Part shown: positions 25,770-35,214 of the stretch, piece after piece | How positions within the stretch are numbered: position 1 is the first letter of the stretch | Layout: each line of letters starts with the position of its first letter | Source: Desulfovibrio piger | GTDB taxonomy: Bacteria > Desulfobacterota > Desulfovibrionia > Desulfovibrionales > Desulfovibrionaceae | Reading direction: 5' to 3' | Assembly (NCBI RefSeq): GCF_900116045.1 | Contig: NZ_LT630450.1 | Span: 2,008,501 to 2,072,500, forward strand | DNA length: 64,000 bases | Program-made: the position numbers and the translations under genes | Notes under the pieces: model-generated | Database searches by the model: none | The model's input: only the letters and a program-made list of their open reading frames with translations | Told to the model about the DNA's origin: nothing

Positions 25770-26819
25770 CTAGCCGCCGATGAGGTAGCGCGAGCGTTTG
25801 CCCATGACTTTCTTGATGGCCAGGATGCAGAGGATGCAGAGGGCGATCTCCACGCTCACGGTGAGGTTGGCGATGGTGAAGACCTGTCCGGGCAGCGCGG
25901 CGCCGAGCACCTGGAACAGGGGCGCCTGGAAGATGCCCTGGAAGATGGCGTGCAGGAAGAAGAGCGGGAAGCTGTAGCGGGCCAGGAAGTCCAGGACCGG
26001 CACTTCTCTGTCCATGCCTTCCAGCAGGTCCAGCACCCAGGAGCCGATGCAGAGTTTCTGCACATAGTAGGCGCCTTCGATATTGGGCATGAAGCTGCCG
26101 AAGTAATGGTCGGCCACGATGAGCAGGGAACTCATGACGGCCGTCACGCGGATGGCGCCGAGGTGGCGGCGGATGAAGGCCATGCAGGCGTCACGGTTGC
26201 GGGCGCAGTACACGCCCATGAGGAAGATGGGCACGAAAAAGCAGAGGTTGCGCAGGGGCGAGACCAGCAGGCGCGGCACCAGCAGGGGCAGCACGGCGGC
26301 CGGGAGCAGGATCTTTTGCAGCAGCCCGGTGGGCAGATGGAAGATGAGCGGCCCGGCGCTGAACACGGTCATGATGAAGGGGATGTACCAGTAGGGCACC
26401 AGACTGGCCGACCCGTAGGCCAGACAGCGCAGCACGTCCCCCGGGGAGGCCACGGGCGTGCCGTCGTTGATGAAGGGGATGTCGTAGCCGAACCAGTGGT
26501 GGGACACCCAGCCCGCGGCCAGCAGGAGCAGCGAAAGGACGAGATAGGGGCAGAAGACGTTGACGATCTTGGACTTGTAGAAGCGCAGGGGGGAGAACGG
26601 GCCTTTCCGGCGGTTCACGAAGTCGAACAGGTAGCCGGAGATGAACACGAAGTAGATGGTGGCGGAGTGGAAAAGGCATAACCGCAGGCTGTCCTGGAGC
26701 CTGGCGGCGTCCTCGCTGCCCGCGAGGACGGGGCCCACCCACATGTGGGTGAGCATGACGGAGACGATGGCGAAGGCCCTGAAATAGTGGAAGGTCAGGT
26801 CATAGTGCTTTTGCGTCAT
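25770..26819 (-). CDS. Acyltransferase family 3 membrane protein
   Basis: A 349-residue integral membrane acyltransferase with about ten hydrophobic segments. The N-terminal FHYFRAFAIVSVMLTHMW carries the family Arg and His (usual form R-x-A..H), and SATIYFVFISGYLFDF is the typical second helix. Such enzymes O-acetylate or succinylate surface glycans or other exported molecules. It lies 95 bp downstream of recD2. A small dyad CTTATC-N5-GATAAG at 26869-26885 lies upstream and may overlap its promoter. Substrate unknown. Confidence 0.85.
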   Translation of the reverse strand: MTQKHYDLTFHYFRAFAIVSVMLTHMWVGPVLAGSEDAARLQDSLRLCLFHSATIYFVFISGYLFDFVNRRKGPFSPLRFYKSKIVNVFCPYLVLSLLLLAAGWVSHHWFGYDIPFINDGTPVASPGDVLRCLAYGSASLVPYWYIPFIMTVFSAGPLIFHLPTGLLQKILLPAAVLPLLVPRLLVSPLRNLCFFVPIFLMGVYCARNRDACMAFIRRHLGAIRVTAVMSSLLIVADHYFGSFMPNIEGAYYVQKLCIGSWVLDLLEGMDREVPVLDFLARYSFPLFFLHAIFQGIFQAPLFQVLGAALPGQVFTIANLTVSVEIALCILCILAIKKVMGKRSRYLIGG

Positions 26820-26914
26820 GCAGTACCTTTGATCCGGCCGGATACCCGGCGCAGGCGTGGCGAAAATTCTTATCGTGCAGATAAGGATTATTGCCTCCTA
26901 AACCGGATGGCGGG

Positions 26915-29212
26915 CTATGTCAACGGCTGCAGGCGCAGGGCAAGGCGGGTGTGGCGGGTGCGGGTCCTGTTGTTCTTGACGGCCATGTGCAGGGCGCGGC
27001 TCTCGCCCACCAGCACCACCAGCTTTTTGCCGCGCGTGACGCCGGTGTAGACCAGGTTGCGCTGCAGCAGCACATAATGCTGCATCATCAGCGGGATGAC
27101 CACGGCGGGGTATTCCGAGCCCTGCGACTTGTGGATGGAGATGGCGTAGGCGGGCGTCAGCTCGTCCAGCTCATCGAAGTCATAGGGCACCACACGGTCG
27201 TCATAGCGCACGCTCAGGGTCCGTTCCTTGCCGTCCAGGAAGACGATGCGGCCCACGTCGCCGTTGAAGACGTCCTTGTCGTAGTTGTTGCGGATCTGCA
27301 TGACCTTGTCGTGCAGGCGGAAGCTGCGGTCGCCGCGCCGCACTTCCAGCCCGTTGGGGTTGAGGCTGGCCTGCAGGCGCAGGTTGAGCTGCGCCGCGCC
27401 CACGGCCCCCTTGTGCATGGGCGTGAGCACCTGGATGTCGTTGACCGGGTCCAGGCCGAAGCGGCGCGGGATGTGGTTGCGCACCAGATCCACCACCATG
27501 TCGGCGGCGCGTTCCGGGTCGTTCTGGTGGATGAAATAGAAATCCGAGAGCCTGTCCCTGCTGGATTCCAGCGAGGGCACCTGCCCCTTATTGATGAGGT
27601 GGGCGTTGCAGATGATCTCGCTTTCCGCCGACTGGCGGAAGATCTCGGTCAGCTCCACCACGGGCACCGCCCCGGAGGCGATGATGTCGGCCAGCACGTT
27701 GCCCGGCCCCACGGAGGGCAGCTGGTGCACGTCGCCCACCAGCACCACGGTGGCGCCCAGGGGCACGGCCTTGAGCAGGTGGTAGAAGAGCAGGGTGTCC
27801 ATCATGGAGGCCTCGTCCACCACCAGCAGGCCGCAGGCCAGCGGGTTGTCCTCGTTGCGGGCAAAGCCGTCCTCCTGCGGGCTGTATTCCAGCAGGCGGT
27901 GGATGGTGCGGGCCTCGCGGCCCGAGGTCTCGCTCATGCGCTTGGCGGCGCGGCCCGTGGGCGCGGCCAGCAGGATCCTGGCCTTGACCTCGGCGAACAG
28001 GCGGATGATGGCGTTGATGATGGTGGTCTTGCCCGTGCCGGGGCCGCCGGTGAGCACCATGACCTTGCTGCGCGCCGCGGTGCGCACGGCCTCCAGCTGT
28101 TCCGGGGCCAGGCTGATGGACAGGGATTCCGTGACCTTCTCCACCAGGGCGTCGGGCTCGGCAAAGCGCACGGCCTTGGGCGAGTGCAGCAGACGGTGCA
28201 GATAGAAGGCCGTCCTGGATTCATAATGATGGTAGCGGCGCAGGTAGACGGCCACTTCCGGCGCTTCCGCCTCGTCGCCGTCCTCGCGGAAGACCGCGGG
28301 CAGGCGCCCGGGCAGTTCGTCCAGGCTCTCGCGCACCACGCGCTCTTCCTGCTCCAGGGCCAGCACGGCCTGCCGGGCCAGGTCGCGGTCCACGTCCAGC
28401 TGCCGGCAGGCCTGGTCCAGCAGTTCCTCCTCGGGCAGGAAGACGTTGCCGTCGTCCGTGGCCTTTTGCAGCACATAGAGCAGCCCGGCCTGGATGCGCA
28501 GGGGATGATCCTCGGCAAAGCCCAGCTTGCGGGCCGCGGCGTCGGCCGTCACGAAGCCGATGCCCCGGATGTCCATGGCCAGACGGTAGGGGTTCTCGCG
28601 CACCACGTTGAGGGCCTCGCCGCCGTAGGCGCGGTAGATGCGCACGGCATAGGCGGGCGTGATGCCGTGGGGCTGCAAAAAGAGCAGCAGGTCGCGGATG
28701 CCCCGGTGCTCGGCCCAGCTGTCCCTGATCTTCTCGAAGCTCTTCTTGCCCACGCCCTTGATCTTGAGCAGGCGTTCTGGCTCTTCGTCCAGCACGCGGA
28801 TGGTGTCCGTGCCGAAGGCGGCCACGATGCGCCCGGCCATCTCCTCGCCCACGCCCTTGATGAGGCCCGAGGCCAGGTACAGGCGGATGCCCTCGCTGGT
28901 GGCGGGCAGCATCTCCTCGGCCATGTCGAAGGCCAGCTGGCGGCCGAAGCGCGCGTTGTTGACCCAGCGGCCGCTGACCCGCAGCTGCACCCCGGCCTGC
29001 GGGTTGACCATGTGGCCCACGCAGGTCACGGGATCGCGGCTCACCGTGCGGCTGGGCGCGCCCTTGACCCTGGCCTCCACGGGCAGGGCCCTGTCGGGCA
29101 GCAGGCGCAGCACGGTATAGCCGTTCTCTTCGTTGTGGAAGACCACCCGTTCCAGCGTGCCGGTGAGTTCGGCGGCATCGGGATCGCGCAGCAGGGGGAG
29201 TTCGTCAGACAT
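26915..29212 (-). CDS. recD2: RecD2-type 5'-3' DNA helicase
   Basis: A 765-residue superfamily 1B helicase not associated with RecBC. An N-terminal OB-like region (TLERVVFHNEENGYTVLRLLP) and helix-hairpin-helix segments (SGLIKGVGEEMAGRIV, LLKIKGVGKKSFEKI) precede the motor. Walker A is VLTGGPGTGKTTI, Walker B is VVDEASMMDTLL, and the C-terminal motifs include LTPMHKGAVGAAQLN and YAISIHKSQGSEYPAV. The long N-terminus distinguishes it from RecD of RecBCD. The start at 29212 matches the family N-terminus (MSDELPLL), although the Shine-Dalgarno is weak. It follows aroC by about 95 bp. Confidence 0.94.
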   Translation of the reverse strand: MSDELPLLRDPDAAELTGTLERVVFHNEENGYTVLRLLPDRALPVEARVKGAPSRTVSRDPVTCVGHMVNPQAGVQLRVSGRWVNNARFGRQLAFDMAEEMLPATSEGIRLYLASGLIKGVGEEMAGRIVAAFGTDTIRVLDEEPERLLKIKGVGKKSFEKIRDSWAEHRGIRDLLLFLQPHGITPAYAVRIYRAYGGEALNVVRENPYRLAMDIRGIGFVTADAAARKLGFAEDHPLRIQAGLLYVLQKATDDGNVFLPEEELLDQACRQLDVDRDLARQAVLALEQEERVVRESLDELPGRLPAVFREDGDEAEAPEVAVYLRRYHHYESRTAFYLHRLLHSPKAVRFAEPDALVEKVTESLSISLAPEQLEAVRTAARSKVMVLTGGPGTGKTTIINAIIRLFAEVKARILLAAPTGRAAKRMSETSGREARTIHRLLEYSPQEDGFARNEDNPLACGLLVVDEASMMDTLLFYHLLKAVPLGATVVLVGDVHQLPSVGPGNVLADIIASGAVPVVELTEIFRQSAESEIICNAHLINKGQVPSLESSRDRLSDFYFIHQNDPERAADMVVDLVRNHIPRRFGLDPVNDIQVLTPMHKGAVGAAQLNLRLQASLNPNGLEVRRGDRSFRLHDKVMQIRNNYDKDVFNGDVGRIVFLDGKERTLSVRYDDRVVPYDFDELDELTPAYAISIHKSQGSEYPAVVIPLMMQHYVLLQRNLVYTGVTRGKKLVVLVGESRALHMAVKNNRTRTRHTRLALRLQPLT

Positions 29213-29307
29213 GGCAGCCCGGAAGCGGTTTTTGGAGGGATGGGGAGCTTGCGGGGGAAGGGAGACCGTTTTACCGCGGGAAAAAGGGCTCCCGCCCCCG
29301 CCACAGG

Positions 29308-30405
29308 TCAAAACCAGTCCACGCCGTCGGGCACGGGCAGGACGGCCATGCGCTCCTGCAGCAGCAGGGCGTCGGCCAGCACCAGGGCGGTCATGGCCGT
29401 GAGCACGGGCACGATGCGCGGGATGGCCGCCAGGTCGTGACGGCCGCCGATGCGCACCGTGGCGGGCTGGTCGTGGACGTCGATGGTCCGCTGTTCCTGC
29501 GCGATGGAGGCGATGGGTTTGACCCCCACGCGCAGCACGATGTCCTGGCCGCTGGAGATGCCGCCCAGGATGCCGCCCGCATGGTTGCTGGCAAAGCGGC
29601 CGCCGGGCAGCATGGGATCATTGTTCTGCGAGCCGGTGAGGCGCGCGGCGGCAAAGCCTTCGCCCACCTCCACGGCCTTGACCGCGCCCACGCCCATGAG
29701 GGCGTAGGCCAGCCGGGCGTCCAGCTTGTCGAAGCAGGGCTCGCCCAGACCGGCGGGCACGTTGCGGGCCACCACCTGCACCACGCCGCCCAGGGTGTCC
29801 CCGGCGGCACGGGCCGTGGCGACGCGCTCTTCCCAGAGCGGGACCACGCTGTCGGCGGCGGCGAAGAAAGGACGGGACAGGGCCGCGTCCAGGTCGTACG
29901 CTGCGGGGGGCACGGCGATGCCGCCCAGCTCCACGGCCCCGGCCACGATCCGGATGCCGCGCGTGGCCAGCAGCTTTTTGGCGATGGCCCCGGCCGCCAC
30001 GCGGGCCACGGTCTCGCGCCCGGAGGAGCGGCCGCCGCCGCGATAGTCGCGGATGCCGTGGAACTTCTTGAAGAAGCCCCAGTCCGCGTGCCCGGGACGG
30101 AAGACCTGGGCCAGGTTGCCGTAATCGCGGGAGCGCTGGTCCTCGTTGGCGATGTGGAAGGCGATGGGCGTGCCCGTGGTCAGGCCCTGGAACACGCCGG
30201 AAAGGATGCGGACGGTATCGGATTCCTTGCGTTTGGTGGCCGTGGCGCCCTGTCCGGGCTTGCGCAGGTCCAGCTCGCGCTGCAGGTCTTCCTCGCCCAG
30301 GGGCAGGCCCGCGGGGCAGCCGTCCAGCACGCCGCCCAGGCCGGGCCCGTGGGATTCGCCGTAAGAAGTGAGGCGCAGGATGCGCCCGAAGGAATTGCCC
30401 GCCAT
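29308..30405 (-). CDS. aroC: Chorismate synthase
   Basis: Final shikimate-pathway step, EPSP to chorismate, needing reduced FMN. The 365 residues carry GNSFGRILRLTSYGESHGPGLGGVLDGCPAG, the basic cluster RKPGQGATATKRKE, RPGHADWGFFKK, RDYRGGGRSSGRETVARVAAGAIA and QNNDPMLPGGRFASNHAGG-type segments. The start at 30405 follows GGAGGTCTGAT, and only 1 bp separates it from the stop of the antiporter gene, so the two are coupled. A recD2 gene follows. Confidence 0.97.
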   Translation of the reverse strand: MAGNSFGRILRLTSYGESHGPGLGGVLDGCPAGLPLGEEDLQRELDLRKPGQGATATKRKESDTVRILSGVFQGLTTGTPIAFHIANEDQRSRDYGNLAQVFRPGHADWGFFKKFHGIRDYRGGGRSSGRETVARVAAGAIAKKLLATRGIRIVAGAVELGGIAVPPAAYDLDAALSRPFFAAADSVVPLWEERVATARAAGDTLGGVVQVVARNVPAGLGEPCFDKLDARLAYALMGVGAVKAVEVGEGFAAARLTGSQNNDPMLPGGRFASNHAGGILGGISSGQDIVLRVGVKPIASIAQEQRTIDVHDQPATVRIGGRHDLAAIPRIVPVLTAMTALVLADALLLQERMAVLPVPDGVDWF

Positions 30406-30406
30406 A

Positions 30407-31807
30407 TCAGACCTCCGTACTGCGGGCCTTGACGCGGGGCAGGCCCAGGATGATGGCCAGGGTGCCGGCCACGGCCAGCAGCATGCAGTACCAGTTGTTG
30501 ATGGTGATCTCCAGCGGCGAGATCCTGGACAGGGAACCGGCCAGCAGCAGCTGGGCGGCCCAGGGGATCAGGCCCTGGAAGACGCAGGAAAAGATGTCCA
30601 GCAGGCTGGCGCTGCGGCGCGGGTCGATGCCGTTCTTGAGGGCGATCTCGCGGGCCAGGCCGCCGGTGAGGATGATGGCCACGGTGTTGTTGGCCGTGCA
30701 GATGTCGGCCAGGCTGGCCAGCAGGGCGATGCAGGATTCCCCCACCCGTGAGGAGCCCTTGCGGCCGTCTTTCCCGGCCAGGCGCCGGGCCAGGCCGTCC
30801 ACGCGGGCCAGCAGCCAGGCGATGCCGCCGTGGTAGCGGATGAGCTCGCCCAGGCCGCCGATGAGCATGGACAGGACCATGATCTCGTTCATGCCGGTGA
30901 AGCCCTTGTAGATGTCCTGCCCCCAGCGGAGCAGGCTGTAGGGCACGATCTGGCCTTCAGCGCCGGGGATGCCGCAGAACAGGCCCACCAGACCGCTGAG
31001 CAAAATGCCCGCGGCCAGGACGATGAAGGCGTTGAGCCCGGTCAGGGCCAGCACCAGCACGGCCATGTAGGGCAGGACGCGGACCAGCTCGAAGTCGTGC
31101 AGGGCCACTTCGGTGCCGCCCGAGGCCGAGAACCAGAGCAGGGCCACGGTGAGCAGGGCGGCGGGCAGGACGATGAGGAAGTTCATGCGGAACTTGTCGC
31201 CCATCTCGCAGCCCTGGGTGCGGGTGGCGGCGATGGTGGTGTCCGAGATCATGGACAGGTTGTCGCCGAACATGGCCCCGCCCAGCACCACGCCCATGAG
31301 CACGGGCACCTCGATGCTGGTCTGGGCGGCCACGCCCAGGGCGATGGGCGTGATGGCGGCCACGGTGCCCATGCTGGTGCCCATGGCCGTGGACACGAAG
31401 GCGCCGATGAGGAACAGGCCGGGCAGGATGAAGGCCGGGGGCACCAGCGAAAGGCCGAAATTCACCGTGGCGTCGACACTGCCGATGGCCGTGGCCGTGG
31501 CGGCGAAACCGCCCGCCAGCAGGTAGATCATGCACATGGTGATGATGTTGATCTCGCCCACGCCGGTGAGGAAGATGGTGATCTTCTTGGCCAGACGGGC
31601 CCGGCCCTGCATCAGGGCCAGGGCGATGGCGGGCAGGATGGCCACGGTGGCGGAGAGCTGGTAGAAGGCCATGTCCACGCCGGTCAGGCTCAGGCTGACG
31701 CCCGTGCCGATGAAGATGAGCAAAAAGAGCAGCAGGGGCAGGATGGCGGCAAAGGAAGCCGGCGCTTCCGGCTGTTCCTGCGGGGCCGTGTGGGTTTGCG
31801 GGTTCAT
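30407..31807 (-). CDS. NhaC-family Na+/H+ antiporter
   Basis: A 466-residue polytopic inner-membrane protein with roughly eleven to twelve hydrophobic segments. VGEINIITMCMIYLLAGGFAA, STAMGTSMGTVAAITPIA, GAMFGDNLSMISDTTIAATRTQGCEM and ADICTANNTVAIILTGGLA are typical of NhaC-type antiporters and the wider ion transporter superfamily. It likely exchanges Na+ or a small organic anion for protons. The start at 31807 follows GAGGCATC. It has its own promoter upstream and is immediately followed by aroC. Confidence 0.9.
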   Translation of the reverse strand: MNPQTHTAPQEQPEAPASFAAILPLLLFLLIFIGTGVSLSLTGVDMAFYQLSATVAILPAIALALMQGRARLAKKITIFLTGVGEINIITMCMIYLLAGGFAATATAIGSVDATVNFGLSLVPPAFILPGLFLIGAFVSTAMGTSMGTVAAITPIALGVAAQTSIEVPVLMGVVLGGAMFGDNLSMISDTTIAATRTQGCEMGDKFRMNFLIVLPAALLTVALLWFSASGGTEVALHDFELVRVLPYMAVLVLALTGLNAFIVLAAGILLSGLVGLFCGIPGAEGQIVPYSLLRWGQDIYKGFTGMNEIMVLSMLIGGLGELIRYHGGIAWLLARVDGLARRLAGKDGRKGSSRVGESCIALLASLADICTANNTVAIILTGGLAREIALKNGIDPRRSASLLDIFSCVFQGLIPWAAQLLLAGSLSRISPLEITINNWYCMLLAVAGTLAIILGLPRVKARSTEV

Positions 31808-31933
31808 GATGCCTCGGCACGCGGAAAGGTGGATGGGATGGCGGCAGGCCCGCGGGCCCCGCCTGCCTTGGGGGTCGGTGGCTGTGCCGCGCGCCGGGCG
31901 CGGCGGCGGATGTCACGGTATCCGTAATCGCTC

Positions 31934-31962
31934 AATATACGTGATCCGTACAGGGCTTGCAA
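31934..31962 (-). promoter_or_regulatory. Sigma-70-type promoter of the antiporter-aroC unit
   Basis: Minus strand TTGCAA (31962-31957), 17-bp spacer, TATATT (31939-31934). Confidence 0.6.
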
Positions 31963-32091
31963 GTTGCAGGCCGGACAGGGCACGGCCTGCCCCGGCGCGC
32001 GGTGCGGCGGGGCGTGCATGCTCCCCGGCCGTCACGGCAGCTGCCGCGGGATGGGCCGCCCCGGGAGGGCGGGACACCGGGCGGCGGATAC

Positions 32092-32118
32092 AAAAAAGGC
32101 CGGGGAAGCCCCGGCCTT
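32092..32118 (-). terminator. Intrinsic terminator of metK
   Basis: GGCCGGGG with CCCCGGCC; the six A at 32092-32097 are a T-tract on the minus strand. Confidence 0.88.
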
Positions 32119-32141
32119 CGATCTCGGATCAGTCGTGCGGA

Positions 32142-33314
32142 CTAGACCTTGGCGGCGGTGCGCAGGTCGGCCACGGCGTCGGTCTTTTCCCAGGTGAACT
32201 CGGGCAGCTCGCGGCCGAAGTGGCCGTAGCAGGAGGTCTTGGAGTAGATGGGACGCTTGAGGTCCAGACGCTTGGTGATGAAGTAGGGGCGCATGTCGAA
32301 GACTTCACGCACGGCCCTGGTCAGCACTTCGTCGGGGATGTCGCTGGTGCCCTGGGAGGAGACCAGCACGCTCACCGGATCGGCCACGCCGATGCAGTAG
32401 GCGATCTGGACTTCGCACACCGGGGCCAGACCGGCGGCCACCACGTTCTTGGCGATGTAGCGGCCCATGTAGGCGCCGGAACGGTCCACCTTGGAGGGGT
32501 CCTTGCCGGAGAAGGCGCCGCCGCCGTGATGGCCGCTGCCGCCGTAGGTGTCCTGGATGATCTTGCGGCCGGTGAGGCCGCAGTCGCCCATGGGGCCGCC
32601 CACCACGAAGCGGCCGGTGGTGTTGATGAAGATCTCGCAGTCCTTTTCATCAAAGTAGCCGGAGGGCTCCAGCACGGGACGGATCACGTGCTTCTTCACG
32701 GCTTCGATGATGTCGGCCTGGGAGGCGGAGGCGGCGTGCTGGGTGGAGACCACCACGTTGTTGATGCGCACGGGCTTGCCGTCCATGTATTCGAAGGAGA
32801 CCTGGGTCTTGCCGTCGGGGCGGAAGAAGGGCACGGTGCCGTCCTTGCGCACCCTGGTCAGCTGCTGGGAGAGCTGGTGGGCCCAGAAGATGGGGGCGGG
32901 CATGAGGGTGGGGGTCTCGCTGCAGGCAAAGCCGAACATCATGCCCTGGTCACCGGCGCCCTGGTCTTCGGGAGCGGCACGCAGCACGCCCTGGGCGATG
33001 TCCGGGGACTGGTGGTCGATGGAGGAGATCACGGCGCAGGTGTCGGCGTCGAAGCCCATGTCGGAGCTGGTGTAGCCGATCTCGCGGATGGTCTCGCGCA
33101 CCACGTGGGGCAGGTCGGCGTAGCCCGTGGTGCTGATCTCGCCGGCGATGACCGCCATGCCGGTGGTCACCAGGGTCTCGCAGGCCACATGGGCATCGGG
33201 GTCCTGGGCCAGCAGGGTGTCCAGGACGGCGTCGGAGATCTGGTCCGCCACCTTGTCGGGATGGCCTTCGGTCACGGACTCGGAGGTGAAGAAATATTTG
33301 CCCTTGGTTTGCAT
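32142..33314 (-). CDS. metK: S-adenosylmethionine synthetase
   Basis: Makes SAM from methionine and ATP. The 390 residues are the usual length. Seen: [43 protein letters not shown] (the family signature), [10 protein letters not shown], and [20 protein letters not shown], the glycine-rich P-loop-like segment. The start at 33314 gives MQTKGKYFF and is 9 bp from GGAG; an in-frame ATG at 33329 lies in front of that site. No recognisable SAM or SAH riboswitch precedes it in the 145-bp gap. Confidence 0.97.
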   Translation of the reverse strand: MQTKGKYFFTSESVTEGHPDKVADQISDAVLDTLLAQDPDAHVACETLVTTGMAVIAGEISTTGYADLPHVVRETIREIGYTSSDMGFDADTCAVISSIDHQSPDIAQGVLRAAPEDQGAGDQGMMFGFACSETPTLMPAPIFWAHQLSQQLTRVRKDGTVPFFRPDGKTQVSFEYMDGKPVRINNVVVSTQHAASASQADIIEAVKKHVIRPVLEPSGYFDEKDCEIFINTTGRFVVGGPMGDCGLTGRKIIQDTYGGSGHHGGGAFSGKDPSKVDRSGAYMGRYIAKNVVAAGLAPVCEVQIAYCIGVADPVSVLVSSQGTSDIPDEVLTRAVREVFDMRPYFITKRLDLKRPIYSKTSCYGHFGRELPEFTWEKTDAVADLRTAAKV

Positions 33315-33459
33315 TGGTCTGTTCTCCATGGTTCAGTATGGCCCGCGGCCGTCTTGGGGCCGCAGGTCGCCTGCACCGCCCGTGGGGGCGGCAGGCATGA
33401 GGGAGCCGGGCCCAGGCAGCAGCGCCGGCCCCTGCCGAAAAAACATGCTGGCCTGTCCG

Positions 33460-34308
33460 CTAGTCCCTGAGCAGGATGTTGTCGATCAGGCGGGCCTTGC
33501 CCATGCGGATGGCACAGGCCATGAGGGCCGGGCCGTCCACGGTGTCCAGGGGCTCCATGGACACGGGGTCCACCACGCTGAGATAGTCCAGACGGCCCAG
33601 GGTCAGGTGGTCCGCCCAGGTGCAGAGGGCGGCCTCGCGCAGGATCTTGGCGTGGGTCTGCCCCTTCTGGGCCATGTCGCGGGCCAGCTGCAGGCCGCGG
33701 TGGATCCACGGGGCCTGGCGGCGTTCTTCCTCGGTGAGGTAGACATTGCGGGAGGAGAGGGCCAGGCCGTCTTCCTCGCGCACGATGGGACAGGTCTCGA
33801 TACGCACCGGCACGTTGAGGTCGCGCACCATGCGGCGCAGGATGGCCTGCTGCTGCCAGTCCTTCTGGCCGAAGACGGCCACGTCGGCCTGGGTGAGCAT
33901 GAACAGCTTCAGCACCACCGTGCACACACCGCGGAAATGGGTGGGACGGCTCAGGCCGCACATGATGCGGGAAAGGGCCGGGACCTCCACCCAGGTGGCG
34001 TGGTCTTCCGCGTACATGGACGCGGGCTCGGGGATGAAGATGGCGTCCGCGCCGTGGGCGGCGGCGATCCGCGTGTCGCGCTCGATGTCGCGCGGATAGG
34101 CCGCAAGGTCTTCATTGGGGCCGAACTGGGCGGGGTTCACGAAAAGGCTGACCACAAGACGCTTGGCAAGGCCGCGGCCCTGGTCCATGAGCGCCTCGTG
34201 ACCGGCATGGTAATAGCCCATGGTGGGCACAAGGGCGATGTCCTCGCCGGCCGCGTGCCAGGAGCGGCACTGGGCCGCCAGATCTTGGGGAGTGGTGAAT
34301 ATCTGCAT
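33460..34308 (-). CDS. panC: Pantothenate synthetase
   Basis: Condenses pantoate and beta-alanine with ATP. The 282 residues show VPTMGYYHAGHEALM (HxGH nucleotidyltransferase motif; the usual Leu after PTMG is Tyr), VVSLFVNPAQFGPNEDLAAYPR, FRGVCTVVLKLF, VFGQKDWQQ and GLALSSRNVYL. The start at 34308 has no clear Shine-Dalgarno. The same frame stays open upstream for several kilobases antisense to other genes, and that extension is not coding. A good promoter lies upstream at 34343. Confidence 0.95.
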   Translation of the reverse strand: MQIFTTPQDLAAQCRSWHAAGEDIALVPTMGYYHAGHEALMDQGRGLAKRLVVSLFVNPAQFGPNEDLAAYPRDIERDTRIAAAHGADAIFIPEPASMYAEDHATWVEVPALSRIMCGLSRPTHFRGVCTVVLKLFMLTQADVAVFGQKDWQQQAILRRMVRDLNVPVRIETCPIVREEDGLALSSRNVYLTEEERRQAPWIHRGLQLARDMAQKGQTHAKILREAALCTWADHLTLGRLDYLSVVDPVSMEPLDTVDGPALMACAIRMGKARLIDNILLRD

Positions 34309-34342
34309 ATCAAGGTATGGTGATATAGTTAGTGGGGATTCC

Positions 34343-34371
34343 CTTATACCTGCTGCGGCAGGCCTTGTAAA
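34343..34371 (-). promoter_or_regulatory. Sigma-70-type promoter of panC
   Basis: Minus strand TTTACA (34371-34366), 17-bp spacer, TATAAG (34348-34343), ending 35 bp before panC. Confidence 0.6.
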
Positions 34372-34479
34372 GCCGCAAAAGCCCCGCAGGCGGGCCGGGA
34401 CGAAAAAACTTCTGTCCTGTCCGGCGTTTCCGGTTGCCTTGCCCGGGGGGAACAGGCATAACAGCATGCGGAGGTTCGT

Positions 34480-35064
34480 ATGCCCAAACCTTTTTTCCAG
34501 GGGAAACTGGATACGTTTTGCGCCATCTATGCCGTGCTCAACGCCCTGCGCCTGACCCACGGCATCCAGACGCTCAAGGCGCGCGACATCCTCAACGAGA
34601 CCCTGCTTTCCCTGGCCGGGAAGCCCGATGCCCTGCGGGCCGTGCTGGAGCAGGACACGGACTACATGCAGCTGGTGGACGACATGCTCCAGGCCCGCCG
34701 GCAGCGCTACCCGCTGCGCATCGAAAAGCCCTTTGCCGAGGGCGTGGCCGTTGCGCCCGAGGCCCTGTGGGAGGCCTGCCGGGCCTGGCTGGCCCCGGGC
34801 GAGGGACGTTGCATCCTGTTCCGCTTTTTGCGGCACCTGACGCCCGAGACGCCGCCCATGAACCGGCACTGGACCTGCGCCGACCGCATGGAGGGGGACC
34901 TGCTGCACCTTTTCGACTGCAGCCACGAAGACGAGGCCGTGACGCTGATCCCGCGCGGGAGCTTCGTGACCCGCAGTGCCGACGTGCAGCAGGGCAGGCT
35001 GCTGGTCATCCAGCCGCACAGCCTGCGCTTCCTGGCCCTGCCGTGGCGTGCCCACGCCTTCTGA
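34480..35064 (+). CDS. Putative papain-like cysteine peptidase of unknown role
   Basis: A 194-residue soluble protein with no confidently known family. FQGKLDTFCAIYAVLNALR near the N-terminus has the Q-x6-C pattern of papain-fold cysteine peptidases (Gln7, Cys14). NRHWTCADRMEG supplies a His (130) and HLFDCS an Asp (146). The 16-residue His-Asp spacing and LFD context resemble C58 (YopT/AvrPphB-like) peptidases. The catalytic assignment is inference. No signal peptide. The start at 34480 follows GGAGGTTCGT. It stands alone between panC (divergent) and rimO. Confidence 0.65.
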   Translation: MPKPFFQGKLDTFCAIYAVLNALRLTHGIQTLKARDILNETLLSLAGKPDALRAVLEQDTDYMQLVDDMLQARRQRYPLRIEKPFAEGVAVAPEALWEACRAWLAPGEGRCILFRFLRHLTPETPPMNRHWTCADRMEGDLLHLFDCSHEDEAVTLIPRGSFVTRSADVQQGRLLVIQPHSLRFLALPWRAHAF

Positions 35065-35214
35065 GCCGCCGCGCCCCCTCCGCTCCCGGCCCCGGGGCAC
35101 TGCCGTCCTCACGGCGGCGAGCCTCCTGCCGGGCCACCGCCTGTCCCGTTGCCTGCGCAATCCTGTCGCGCAATTTGTGATGACAAAAAAAACAGAGACG
35201 GATAGGCTGTCCCC

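Noticed and set aside
33315..33459. Possible SAM or SAH riboswitch upstream of metK.
   Set aside because: No conserved core of any known SAM or SAH class could be found; the region is just GC-rich with small hairpins.
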